From contig NZ_QGTS01000006.1 of assembly GCF_003182475.1 (NCBI RefSeq), forward strand, positions 1 to 64,000: a stretch of 64,000 nt of DNA, written 5' to 3'. Source of the DNA: Mangrovibacter plantisponsor. GTDB lineage: Bacteria > Pseudomonadota > Gammaproteobacteria > Enterobacterales > Enterobacteriaceae. The number at the start of each line of letters is the position of its first letter. Within the stretch, counting starts at the first letter, position 1. The notes below the pieces were generated by a model that worked only from the letters and a program-made list of their open reading frames with translations, ran no database searches and was not told the origin of the DNA. Positions 43,600 through 52,569 of this stretch are shown piece after piece. Position numbers and translations under genes: made by a program.

Positions 43600-44410
43600 T
43601 TACCTGCTGTTACGTGTATTCGCTTTATTGCTCTTCCCGGCGTGGCTTATGGCCGCGCCACGTGTTATTACACTCTCGCCTGGCAATACCGAACTGGCTT
43701 TTGCTGCCGGGATCACCCCTGTTGCTGTCAGCGCCTGGTCTGATTACCCGCCAGCGGCAAAGTCAATTGAGCAGGTGGCCAACTGGCAGGGAATCAATCT
43801 CGAACGTATCGTTGCATTGAAGCCTGACCTGGTGGTGGCCTGGCAGGGAGCCAATGCTCAAAGGCAGGTCGACCAGTTGTCTGCGTTGGGGATTCATGTA
43901 TTGTGGCTTGACCCGCAAAGTGTCTCTCAGGTTGCAGATGCCATTCGCCAACTGGCTGCGTGGAGCCCCCACCCGGAGCAGGCATCAAAGGCCGCAGACA
44001 CGTTGATGTCACAGTTTGCGGCGCTTGAAAAACGCTATGCCGCCACCCCACGCAAGCGGGTGTTTTTACAATTTGGTGGCCAGCCACTGTTCACAACCGG
44101 CCAGGATTCCATTCAAAACCAGGTCCTGCAGGTATGTGGGGGCGACAATGTTTTTGCCGGCAGTGCGGTTCCCTGGCCGCAGGTTAGCCGCGAGCAGGTT
44201 CTGGCCAGGAAACCTCAGGTGATTCTGGTTACCGGCAATGAGGCACAAATCCCAAAAATTGAACAATTTTGGCACAATCAACTTTCAGCGTCGGTTATTG
44301 CGGTAAATAACGACTGGTTTGAACGTGCAGGCCCACGTATTATCCTCGCCGCACAACAGATATGTGCAGGGCTGGCTGGTTTGCCCAATGTAAACAAGCC
44401 GGCACATTAA
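43586..44410 (+). CDS. btuF: Vitamin B12-binding periplasmic protein BtuF
   Basis: Substrate-binding protein that hands cobalamin to the BtuCD importer. A signal peptide (hydrophobic [17 protein letters not shown]) leads to APRVITLSP; the mature part is a class III binding fold. The start is inferred: E. coli begins at an ATG overlapping the last codons of mtnN, but here that ATG is AGG, and the TTG two codons upstream is the nearest usable start (274 aa). An in-frame ATG at 43538 lies deep in mtnN and would lengthen the signal peptide. Part of mtnN-btuF-yadS. Confidence 0.9.
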   Translation: MLRANYLLLRVFALLLFPAWLMAAPRVITLSPGNTELAFAAGITPVAVSAWSDYPPAAKSIEQVANWQGINLERIVALKPDLVVAWQGANAQRQVDQLSALGIHVLWLDPQSVSQVADAIRQLAAWSPHPEQASKAADTLMSQFAALEKRYAATPRKRVFLQFGGQPLFTTGQDSIQNQVLQVCGGDNVFAGSAVPWPQVSREQVLARKPQVILVTGNEAQIPKIEQFWHNQLSASVIAVNNDWFERAGPRIILAAQQICAGLAGLPNVNKPAH

Positions 44411-44471
44411 CTCACCTGGCGGTACCAATCCGCCGGGAAATGTTTTTGGAAAGGCATTCAAGAGGAAGACC

Positions 44472-45095
44472 ATGTTGGTGTACTGGCTGGATATCATCGG
44501 CACAGCTGTTTTTGCTATTTCAGGTGTTTTGTTAGCGGGCAAGCTGCGTATGGACCCTTTTGGTGTGCTGGTGCTTGGGGTGGTAACCGCTATTGGCGGT
44601 GGCACGATACGGGATATGGCCCTGAATAACGGACCCGTTTTTTGGGTAAAGGACCCAACTGACCTGGTCGTTGCGATGGTGACCTGTATGCTGACTATTT
44701 TGTTAGTTCGCCAGCCCCGCCGCTTACCTAAGTGGATCCTGCCGGTGCTCGACGCCGTTGGCCTGGCTGTTTTTGTCGGAATTGGGGTGAATAAGGCTTT
44801 TGCTGCCGATACCGGCCCGCTGGTTGCCATTTGTATGGGGGTGGTAACAGGTGTCGGTGGTGGGATTATTCGTGATGTTCTGGCCCGGGAAGTCCCGATG
44901 ATCCTCAGAACGGAAATCTATGCAACAGCCTGTATTGTTGGCGGGATTGTCCATGCGACCGCCTACTACGCTTTTGGCGTACCACTTGAAATCGCCAGTA
45001 TGGCAGGCATGGTAATCACGCTGGTTATTCGCCTGGCCGCAATTCGCTGGCACCTGAAGCTACCCACCTTTGCACTGGATGACAGAACGCACTGA
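44472..45095 (+). CDS. yadS: TRIC-family inner-membrane protein YadS
   Basis: A 207-aa integral membrane protein of the UPF0126 family, two copies of a three-helix Gly-rich unit plus a final helix (GGGTIRDM and GGGIIRDVLA are the repeat marks). Relatives form trimeric TRIC cation channels; some homologues are reported to move glycine. The E. coli role is not established. AGAGGAAG precedes the ATG. Last gene after mtnN-btuF, convergent with erpA. Confidence 0.92.
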   Translation: MLVYWLDIIGTAVFAISGVLLAGKLRMDPFGVLVLGVVTAIGGGTIRDMALNNGPVFWVKDPTDLVVAMVTCMLTILLVRQPRRLPKWILPVLDAVGLAVFVGIGVNKAFAADTGPLVAICMGVVTGVGGGIIRDVLAREVPMILRTEIYATACIVGGIVHATAYYAFGVPLEIASMAGMVITLVIRLAAIRWHLKLPTFALDDRTH

Positions 45096-45132
45096 CGCAC
45101 AAGCCATAGCACCGCCCGGCCAAAACGACGAC

Positions 45133-45150
45133 GCCGTGCATTTGCACGGC
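45133..45150. terminator. Hairpin between convergent yadS and erpA
   Basis: GCCGTGCA/TGCACGGC inverted repeat with a minimal TT loop, in the 80-bp spacer between the two stops. There is no T-tract on either side, so termination by this hairpin alone is doubtful. Confidence 0.55.
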
Positions 45151-45177
45151 GCCAGGCGAAACATCACAAAGGGCTGG

Positions 45178-45522
45178 TCAGATACTGAAAGAAGAACCAC
45201 AGCCACAGGTGCTTTTCGCATTGGGGTTATTCACCACAAAACGGGAACCTTCAAGCCCTTCGGTATAGTCTACTGCTCCACCTACCAAATACTGCAGGCT
45301 CATTGGGTCAACAACCAGTGCCACACCCTGTTTTTCGATGGTCATATCACCTTCGTTAATTTGATCATCAAAGGTGAAGCCATACTGGAATCCACTGCAA
45401 CCACCGCCAGTAATATATACACGCAACTTCAGATTCGGGTTCTCTTCATCCGCGATCAGACTTTTTACTTTATTAGCGGCTGCATCAGTAAACTGCAACG
45501 GCAACGCGACATCATCACTCAT
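45178..45522 (-). CDS. erpA: Iron-sulfur cluster insertion protein ErpA
   Basis: A-type carrier that delivers Fe-S clusters to apo-proteins, notably IspG and IspH of the isoprenoid pathway. The three cluster ligands C42, C106 and C108 are in GGGCSGFQ and the C-terminal [14 protein letters not shown] 45522 gives 114 aa exactly as in E. coli, with GGGAG upstream; the 28-codon upstream extension is rejected. Confidence 0.97.
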   Translation of the reverse strand: MSDDVALPLQFTDAAANKVKSLIADEENPNLKLRVYITGGGCSGFQYGFTFDDQINEGDMTIEKQGVALVVDPMSLQYLVGGAVDYTEGLEGSRFVVNNPNAKSTCGCGSSFSI

Positions 45523-45657
45523 TTTCTGCTCCCAACGAAGAAACAACTCACGCAAGGCATGCCCACAAACAGGCCTGCCAGACAACACAATACCCGGTGG
45601 ATACACCTGCCCTGCGCCAGTACTTATTGGTGATTATCTAATACCCTGGTGAATCGT

Positions 45658-47079
45658 TCAAGTATTCTCCAGCGAAGCGGCCTGGGGTTGAGCGGTTTTC
45701 TGCTGCGCATCCTGTTTGGCTAATGTACGCCCCAGAATAGAAGAATACAGCGGTTTTCCGCCTAAGAATTGTGCTAATAGCGTAGCGCCGAGACAGGTGA
45801 TAATCATTGGCAAAATGAGCTGATAATTATCGGTCATTTCCAGTACCAGAACGATACCAGTCAACGGCGCACGCACAGAAGCAGCAAACAGCGCCCCCAT
45901 TCCTGCAATAGCAAATGTACCTGCTTCCAGGTGATACCCGGGGAACCAGGCAGTACAGGCCATACCGTATGCGGTGCCAAAAAGTGTGCCCAACGCAAGC
46001 ATCGGTGCAAAAATCCCGCCAGGTGCACCAGAACTAAAACACAGCAAGGTAGTAATAATGCGCGCAATAAAGATAAATAACAGTGTCCCTACCGCATAGT
46101 TCCCGGCTGCAGCAATAGGGATTAAATTAAAGCCACCACCAGCAGCTTCCGGTTCAATAAACCCTAAAACCCCGCATATACCACCCAAAATCCCACCGAT
46201 CAGTACCCATTTTTTGGTCTCGCCGCCGTGCAGGCGTTGGAACATATCCTGGGTACGAAAAATGAGTGAGTTAAAAATCGGGCCGACAATCCCAAAAATC
46301 ATACCGAGGATCAGATACAGCCATAACGTATTGACTGGCGCCACGCTGAGCTTGCCCACTTCTATCACCGATACTTCACCATTGAAGTAACGGAAAACAA
46401 TCGTGGACATAATCACACCAATAAACACAGCCTTAATAGAAATCAGGCTGTAGCGAAATTGTGGGCGCATCTCTTCAATAATGAATAATATGCCTGCCAG
46501 TGGCGCATTAAACGCCGCAGACAGCCCGGCAGCCGCCCCGGTTGCCAGCAATGTATGGCGGGATTCCGCACCACGAATACGAAATATATCGAGCACCATA
46601 CGCCCGATATTCCCTCCCAGTTGCACGGTTGGCCCTTCACGCCCAAGCACCATACCGGCCCCAAGGGTGCCCATCCCACCAATGAACTTCACTGGAATAA
46701 CTCGCCACCAGCGGACCGGGCGTAACTCCTCCAGCGCACCTTCAATTTCCGGAATGCCTGAACCACCCGCTTCCTGGGCAAAACGGCGAACCAGCCAATA
46801 CCCCACCATTGCCAGTAGTGCAGAGGCAATAAATGCCAGCGGCCACACCAAAAAATGGGAATCAGCAAAGTTGAGTAGCATGCTCATTCGGTAATGTAAT
46901 ACCCAATTAACAGCTTTCTCAAAACCTACTCCGGCAAGACCTGCCAGGGTTCCTACAACAGCGGCCATAATAAGAACTGCCAGTGGCGTTTTGTCTCGCC
47001 TTACCAGCCGACGAACCATGTCGCCACGCCGTAACCGAATAATCTGCTGTGCTTCAAAAGAAGGTGTTTCAGGTTTCAT
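45658..47079 (-). CDS. clcA: H+/Cl- exchange transporter ClcA
   Basis: Dimeric CLC antiporter (2 Cl-: 1 H+) supporting extreme acid resistance. Selectivity motifs GSGIP (107-110 region), GREGP with gating E148, and the internal proton glutamate in FIIEEMRP are present. 473 aa as in E. coli. It lies upstream of erpA on the same strand, divergent from hemL. Confidence 0.97.
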   Translation of the reverse strand: MKPETPSFEAQQIIRLRRGDMVRRLVRRDKTPLAVLIMAAVVGTLAGLAGVGFEKAVNWVLHYRMSMLLNFADSHFLVWPLAFIASALLAMVGYWLVRRFAQEAGGSGIPEIEGALEELRPVRWWRVIPVKFIGGMGTLGAGMVLGREGPTVQLGGNIGRMVLDIFRIRGAESRHTLLATGAAAGLSAAFNAPLAGILFIIEEMRPQFRYSLISIKAVFIGVIMSTIVFRYFNGEVSVIEVGKLSVAPVNTLWLYLILGMIFGIVGPIFNSLIFRTQDMFQRLHGGETKKWVLIGGILGGICGVLGFIEPEAAGGGFNLIPIAAAGNYAVGTLLFIFIARIITTLLCFSSGAPGGIFAPMLALGTLFGTAYGMACTAWFPGYHLEAGTFAIAGMGALFAASVRAPLTGIVLVLEMTDNYQLILPMIITCLGATLLAQFLGGKPLYSSILGRTLAKQDAQQKTAQPQAASLENT

Positions 47080-47256
47080 GAGTTATCAGTGCGATTAGTA
47101 ATACAAATGAGGCAGCATTCTACCTGCCCCGCTCGGGTTAGTCCTGTCCGAAATCAATACATAATGTGTTGTTTCAATCGGGCAAAACTTTCATAACGTT
47201 TACCGAATCACTTAGAATGACCCGCACGCTTACATATACCCCTCAGGAGTCCATTG

Positions 47257-48540
47257 ATGAGTAAGTCAGAAAACTTGTATGCCACCGCCAGAGAATTGAT
47301 CCCTGGTGGCGTCAATTCCCCCGTCCGCGCATTTACAGGCGTCGGCGGCGTACCGCTATTTATCGAACGTGCTGACGGGGCCAGACTCTACGACGCCGAT
47401 GGCAAAGCCTATATTGACTACGTGGGTTCCTGGGGGCCAATGGTGCTTGGCCATAATCACCCGGCTATCCGTAATGCGGTGATCGAAGCCGCTCAACGTG
47501 GATTGAGCTTTGGTGCACCAACTGAAATGGAAGTTAAGATGGCGCAACTGGTGACTGAGTTAGTGCCAACCATGGATATGGTTCGTATGGTCAACTCAGG
47601 TACGGAAGCAACTATGAGTGCTATCCGCCTTGCACGAGGGTACACCGGACGCGACAAGCTAATCAAGTTTGAAGGTTGTTATCATGGCCACGCAGACTGC
47701 CTGCTGGTGAAAGCAGGCTCAGGCGCACTCACCCTCGGGCAGCCTAATTCCCCTGGTGTGCCGGCTGATTTTGCCCGCCATACACTGACCTGCACTTATA
47801 ACTCGCTGGATTCAGTACGTGCGACATTCGAACAATACCCGGAAGAGATCGCCTGCATTATTGTTGAGCCTGTCGCTGGCAATATGAACTGTGTTCCGCC
47901 TCTGCCTGAGTTTTTACCAGGCCTGCGCGCACTGTGCGATGAGTTTGGTGCATTGCTGATAATTGATGAGGTGATGACGGGTTTCCGTGTCGCACTGGCG
48001 GGCGCTCAGTCTTACTACAATGTTGAACCAGACTTAACCTGCCTGGGTAAAATCATTGGTGGCGGTATGCCGGTAGGTGCATTTGGTGGGCGGCGAGAAA
48101 TCATGGAAGCACTGGCGCCAACTGGCCCGGTGTACCAGGCCGGTACCCTTTCCGGTAACCCAATTGCAATGGCGGCTGGTTATGCCTGCCTGACCGAAGT
48201 AGCGCAACCCGGTGTACATGCCACGCTGGACGCCTTAACCACACAACTGGCTGAAGGCCTCAAAGAAGCCGCAGACCAGGCTGGAATTCCTTTCGTGGTA
48301 AACCATGTGGGAGGCATGTTTGGCTTGTTCTTCACCGATGCGCCCGCTGTCACCTGCTACCAGGATGTTATGGCCTGTGATGTTGAGCGGTTTAAACGCT
48401 TCTTCCACCTGATGCTTGAAGGCGGGGTTTACCTGGCGCCGTCTGCATTTGAAGCTGGTTTTATGTCTGTGGCTCACACACCGGAAGACATTAACGCCAC
48501 GATTGATGTTGCCCGTAATGTATTTGCGCAACTCGCCTGA
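47257..48540 (+). CDS. hemL: Glutamate-1-semialdehyde 2,1-aminomutase HemL
   Basis: PLP enzyme that makes 5-aminolevulinate, the first committed haem precursor in the C5 pathway. The Schiff-base lysine is K265 in [12 protein letters not shown] use ATG 47257, 7 nt after CAGGAG (427 aa, [11 protein letters not shown]); a TTG one codon earlier is also open. It converges with fhuB. Confidence 0.98.
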   Translation: MSKSENLYATARELIPGGVNSPVRAFTGVGGVPLFIERADGARLYDADGKAYIDYVGSWGPMVLGHNHPAIRNAVIEAAQRGLSFGAPTEMEVKMAQLVTELVPTMDMVRMVNSGTEATMSAIRLARGYTGRDKLIKFEGCYHGHADCLLVKAGSGALTLGQPNSPGVPADFARHTLTCTYNSLDSVRATFEQYPEEIACIIVEPVAGNMNCVPPLPEFLPGLRALCDEFGALLIIDEVMTGFRVALAGAQSYYNVEPDLTCLGKIIGGGMPVGAFGGRREIMEALAPTGPVYQAGTLSGNPIAMAAGYACLTEVAQPGVHATLDALTTQLAEGLKEAADQAGIPFVVNHVGGMFGLFFTDAPAVTCYQDVMACDVERFKRFFHLMLEGGVYLAPSAFEAGFMSVAHTPEDINATIDVARNVFAQLA

Positions 48541-48576
48541 TACCAGACTCAGGTAAACAATAAAGTAAGCGTGTAA

Positions 48577-48606
48577 AGGCGGCCAGGCTCACTGAGCTGG
48601 CCGCCT
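48577..48606. terminator. Hairpin between convergent hemL and fhuB
   Basis: Perfect 10-bp stem AGGCGGCCAG/CTGGCCGCCT with a small inner stem in the loop. It falls between the two stops and has no clear U-tract on either strand, but is strong enough to define both 3' ends. Confidence 0.65.
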
Positions 48607-48612
48607 CACAAG

Positions 48613-50592
48613 TCAGTGTGTTTGCTTACGCAACAAGTAAACAAAATAGGGTGCGCCAATAAAAGTGGCGAGCAACCCGGCAGGTACCTGGTATGGGAAC
48701 AATAACATCCGGCCCAGCCAGTCAGCAGACATCATCAACAACCCACCTAACAGCGCTGCAATGACCAGTTGCGGGAATGTTCTGCGAAACCCCATCATAC
48801 GGGTGATATGTGGGGCCATCAGCCCAACAAAACTTAGTGGCCCGATAGTCAGCGTTGCGGCGGCAGTCAGTGCGGCGGCTAACAACAATAAACCAATGCG
48901 CACTGGTGTCAGAGCCAGCCCTACCGAGCGCGACATTTCACTTCCCAGCGGGAGTACAGTCAACCAGCGCCTGCACAGTGGCGTAATAGCCAGAAGCACA
49001 ACCATGATGACAGTTGCCCGGATGGCCTGCTCTGCAGAAACATTATAAGTTGAACCAGAAAGCCAGGTCAGAACCTGTGCCATACGCGGATCACCACTGG
49101 CCTGTAGCATCATCAGTAGCATAGTAAATGCGGTACTGAGCGCCATCCCGGCCAGTAGCATGCGTTGCGGAGAAAACCCGCCTTTGCCGGCCACCAACAA
49201 AATCACCACCAGTGTAGCCGCAGCCCCCAGGCACCCGGCGGGCAGCAACCAGGCAAACGCATCACCGGGAACAAAGAACAGCATTAACACTACGCCGAAT
49301 GCAGCCCCGGAGCTGATACCCAGAACCTCCGGGCTTGCCATGCCATTCCCCGTGAGGCGCTGAATAATGCACCCGGCGACCGCCAGCATACACCCGGCAC
49401 TCAGGGCAGACAGCACTCGCGGCCAGCGCCAGAACAGCAGCGAGTCCAGCTCATGCCCGGTGGCAAAGAACCAACCATGGCTGTCGCGCCCCAGTGATAA
49501 CGCCACCCCCGCCAGTAATAACAAGATGCCTGCGCCAACCAGAACGAACCACACCACATGCTGGCGCTCCGGAGTCACACTGTCGCCCTGAGCCAAAGAG
49601 GGTGCGTTCAGTGAACGCAGGCGCGGCAGCAACCATAATAACAATGGCGCACCAATTAACGACGTAATGGTACCGGTTGAGATTTCACGCCACTCCCGGG
49701 TCAATAACACAACGACCTGGTCAGATAGCCACAGAATCAGCGCGCCAATGACCGGGGCAAGCAACAAACGGCTGGTCAGCCTGCGAGCACCCAACAGTTT
49801 TGCCAGGAGCGGAGCAAACAGCCCAATAAAGCCAATAATTCCTACCGCGTTGACCAGCATTGCACTGATGCCTATCGCCAGGATAAGCGTGGCAAAACGA
49901 GCCAGTGACAACATCAGCCCCAAATTACGGGCAACGCCATCATCCAGCCCCAACAAAGTTAATGGGCGTAGCAAGAGCACGGTCATCAGTACACCGAAAA
50001 CCAGTACCGGCCATAACCGGGTAACCCCCAGCCAGTCCGTCTGATTCAATGCGCCCGTGCTCCACAAAAACATGCTTTGTAACTGGTCATGGTGAAAAAT
50101 CACCAGGAGCTGGTTCACCGCACCGCAATACAGGCTGACCACCAACCCGGCAAGAATGAGCGTAACAGGTGACAGGCGTTTGCCCCAGGCAACGCCAAAG
50201 ACCAGCCCGCCCACCACGCAGGCACCAAACAGTGCGGAAAATTGCTGAGCCAGCACCCCACCAGGTAAAACCCACAAGGTGGACACCGTAATGCCCAATT
50301 GCGCCCCGGTCGCCACCCCTAATGTGGTGGGTTCAGCCAGTGGGTTGCGCAGCACCTGCTGGAATAACACCCCAACCAGCCCCAACCCGGCACCGACCAT
50401 CAGCGACATCACCAGGCGAGGTAATGCGCTGTAGTGGAATAACATCTGGTTGACTGCATCAAATGAGGGCGACCAGAATGCGGCAGACCAGTAAGTAAAG
50501 GGCAATAAAGACTGTAAATTAAACACAGTCAGCCCTGTGCCACACAGCAGAATGGCAGCAAACACGCCAAGTGAAATATGCACAGTACGCAT
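48613..50592 (-). CDS. fhuB: Fe(3+)-hydroxamate ABC transporter permease FhuB
   Basis: Inner-membrane permease for ferric hydroxamate siderophores. It is a fusion of two BtuC/FecCD-like halves, about 20 membrane segments in 659 aa (E. coli 660), each half with its own GxxxG-rich coupling region (NPLAEPTTLGV; NGMASPEVLGIS). ATG 50592 overlaps the fhuD stop as ATGA with GGGGGAG upstream; the 43-codon upstream extension lies in fhuD and is rejected. Confidence 0.97.
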   Translation of the reverse strand: MRTVHISLGVFAAILLCGTGLTVFNLQSLLPFTYWSAAFWSPSFDAVNQMLFHYSALPRLVMSLMVGAGLGLVGVLFQQVLRNPLAEPTTLGVATGAQLGITVSTLWVLPGGVLAQQFSALFGACVVGGLVFGVAWGKRLSPVTLILAGLVVSLYCGAVNQLLVIFHHDQLQSMFLWSTGALNQTDWLGVTRLWPVLVFGVLMTVLLLRPLTLLGLDDGVARNLGLMLSLARFATLILAIGISAMLVNAVGIIGFIGLFAPLLAKLLGARRLTSRLLLAPVIGALILWLSDQVVVLLTREWREISTGTITSLIGAPLLLWLLPRLRSLNAPSLAQGDSVTPERQHVVWFVLVGAGILLLLAGVALSLGRDSHGWFFATGHELDSLLFWRWPRVLSALSAGCMLAVAGCIIQRLTGNGMASPEVLGISSGAAFGVVLMLFFVPGDAFAWLLPAGCLGAAATLVVILLVAGKGGFSPQRMLLAGMALSTAFTMLLMMLQASGDPRMAQVLTWLSGSTYNVSAEQAIRATVIMVVLLAITPLCRRWLTVLPLGSEMSRSVGLALTPVRIGLLLLAAALTAAATLTIGPLSFVGLMAPHITRMMGFRRTFPQLVIAALLGGLLMMSADWLGRMLLFPYQVPAGLLATFIGAPYFVYLLRKQTH

Positions 50593-51485
50593 CACTTTTT
50601 CTCCCCCAGCGTTTGGCTCAGAACACGACCAAAATGCATGGCTGAGAGTGTGGCACCATAAAACCAGACAGCCGGAACACGATGAAAGCGGTTCTGGCGC
50701 ACAAAGGGCATCGACTGCCATAAAGGCGTATTGATAATGGCCTGTTCTGTGGCATCGTCACCATGCCCGAAACACAATACGTCCGCATCGCGGATATCAG
50801 CCAGGCGTTCAATACCAACAATCGCACTGCCCCAGAAAGTCATCTCACCATGCCAGGCATTTTCAATACCCAGTGGGTCCATCACTTGTTGGAATAAGCT
50901 GTTATTACCCAGCACTAAAGCGTGGTGGGACTCAAGCAAACTCATCAGTAATACCGGGCGTTTCCCCCGGTGCGCAAAGCCCGGTTTCAGGCCATCGATA
51001 AACTGATCGTATTCCTTGAGGTGGGTTTGCGCCGCCTGTTGCATATCGAGCAACTCAGCCATTTGCACTAAAGAGTGGCGAGCCATATCCAGAGGGCGTT
51101 TACCATCGGTGAAGGTGAAACCCTGCCCGGGAGCAATACGGGCCAGCTTCGTCGCTGCCGGGCCATAACCAGCAGACCAGACAATCAGTGACGGTTTTAT
51201 ACTTGCCAGTAATTCAAGGTTCGGCTCAGTACGTAACCCTAAATCAATCACCGAGTCTGGCAATGACGGCTCATTGACCCAACGGCGATAATTGGGAATA
51301 TCCGCCACACCGTAAGGGGTAACACCCAGTGCAATCAACAACTCAACCGGCAGCCACTCCAGTGCGGCAACACGGTGCGGATTGATTCGTGCCGCCAGTG
51401 CATTCTGCGATTTCAACCATAACGGCGATGAAGCCATTAGCGTGAGTAACTGACGGCGGGATAAAGAAGGCGATAAAGATTTCAT
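50592..51485 (-). CDS. fhuD: Fe(3+)-hydroxamate-binding protein FhuD
   Basis: Periplasmic binding protein of the ferric hydroxamate importer. The N-terminus has a twin-arginine motif (SRRQLLTLM) and a hydrophobic stretch before ALAA. The mature chain is a class III binding protein, 297 aa (E. coli 296). ATG 51485 overlaps the fhuC stop (ATGA); an in-frame TTG two codons earlier is less likely. Confidence 0.96.
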   Translation of the reverse strand: MKSLSPSLSRRQLLTLMASSPLWLKSQNALAARINPHRVAALEWLPVELLIALGVTPYGVADIPNYRRWVNEPSLPDSVIDLGLRTEPNLELLASIKPSLIVWSAGYGPAATKLARIAPGQGFTFTDGKRPLDMARHSLVQMAELLDMQQAAQTHLKEYDQFIDGLKPGFAHRGKRPVLLMSLLESHHALVLGNNSLFQQVMDPLGIENAWHGEMTFWGSAIVGIERLADIRDADVLCFGHGDDATEQAIINTPLWQSMPFVRQNRFHRVPAVWFYGATLSAMHFGRVLSQTLGEKK

Positions 51486-52285
51486 CAGCAAACAAAACTC
51501 ACTGGCGCACCACCCGCCGGGTGAGACAAGGTTCCCATAGGAATACCGTAGATCATGGACAGCGTTTCAGGTTGCATGATGTGTTCAGGTTCCCCCTGAG
51601 CAATCATCTGCCCACCGCGCAGTGCGACTAAATAGTCGCAATACCTGGCCGCCATATTGATATCATGCAGCACCGCAATCACGGTTAAACCACGTTGTTC
51701 ACTGAGCCGGTGAATCAGTGCCAGCACTTCAACCTGGTGAGCAATATCCAGCGCAGAGGTGGGTTCATCAAGCAGCAAACACTGGCTGTTTTGCGCCACC
51801 ATCATCGCTATCCATGCCCGCTGGCGTTCACCACCAGACAAGCTGTCTACCAGGCGTTGAGCAAAGGGTTTCAAGCCAACCAGGGCAATTGCGTCTTCAA
51901 CATGTTGCCGGTCTTCGGCACTAAAGCGCCCTAATGCGCCATGCCAGGGGTAACGCCCAATAGCAACCAGTTCCCGAACGGTCATCCCTTCCGCTGCTGG
52001 TAACTGTTGTGGCAAATATGCAACACGCCGCGCACAGGCTTTACTGTTCCATGTTTCCAGTGGCGCATTACCCAGTGTTATTTGCCCTTCACTCGGTGTT
52101 TGGTGGCGCCCTAACATTTTCAACAATGTTGATTTTCCAGAGCCATTGTGGCCTATCAGGCCGGTAACTTTACCTTCAGGAAAAGCCAGACTCAGAGGGT
52201 GAAGTAATGTACGCCCGGGTACCCGAAACGTAACATTATCAAGGCGGAAAGTGATAGGAGTTGTAGTGTTCTGTGTATCCTGCAT
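51485..52285 (-). CDS. fhuC: Fe(3+)-hydroxamate ABC transporter ATPase FhuC
   Basis: ATPase of FhuBCD. Walker A GHNGSGKST is at 45-52, the signature DSLSGGERQR and Walker B CLLLDEPTSALD follow. 266 aa from ATG 52285 (E. coli 265). It is now the first gene of fhuCDB: the receptor gene fhuA that precedes it in E. coli is missing, and a Fur-box-like site lies about 120 bp upstream. The ribosome-binding site is weak, which may reflect former coupling to fhuA. Confidence 0.96.
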   Translation of the reverse strand: MQDTQNTTTPITFRLDNVTFRVPGRTLLHPLSLAFPEGKVTGLIGHNGSGKSTLLKMLGRHQTPSEGQITLGNAPLETWNSKACARRVAYLPQQLPAAEGMTVRELVAIGRYPWHGALGRFSAEDRQHVEDAIALVGLKPFAQRLVDSLSGGERQRAWIAMMVAQNSQCLLLDEPTSALDIAHQVEVLALIHRLSEQRGLTVIAVLHDINMAARYCDYLVALRGGQMIAQGEPEHIMQPETLSMIYGIPMGTLSHPAGGAPVSFVC

Positions 52286-52403
52286 GGTGCCAACGTCGCC
52301 CTGGCGGTGTGTGAATTGAAAAAACCGGTGCAGCAGCACCCGGTAACATAATGAATTCCCGTTGAATATTACGATCCCGGCAGGTGGAAACAGGAACGTA
52401 AAC

Positions 52404-52422
52404 GAGAATAATTATTATAATC
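52404..52422 (-). promoter_or_regulatory. Fur box upstream of fhuCDB
   Basis: On the minus strand GATTATAATAATTATTCTC matches the 19-bp Fur consensus at 15 of 19 positions. A -10-like TATTAT (18 bp after TTGCTT) overlaps its upstream edge. The 284-bp spacer between the autotransporter and fhuC thus appears to hold an iron-repressed promoter for fhuCDB. Confidence 0.75.
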
Positions 52423-52539
52423 GATGAATAATATGCGAACTGGGCGGCATGAAGCAAGCCTGAATGGCGGGTTGTTAATGCAAAGCAGAAGTGGAACCTT
52501 CACTGCGAGACAGAGATATCTTTCTTTGCTGCCATCATA

Positions 52540-52561
52540 TCAGGGGCCGGCAGGCCCCTGA
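52540..52561. terminator. Hairpin after the autotransporter gene
   Basis: Perfect 9-bp stem TCAGGGGCC/GGCCCCTGA with a 4-base loop, starting within 10 bp of the autotransporter stop. There is no run of T after it on the minus strand. It probably marks the 3' end of the gene and insulates fhuCDB. Confidence 0.65.
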
Positions 52562-52569
52562 CATGTATG

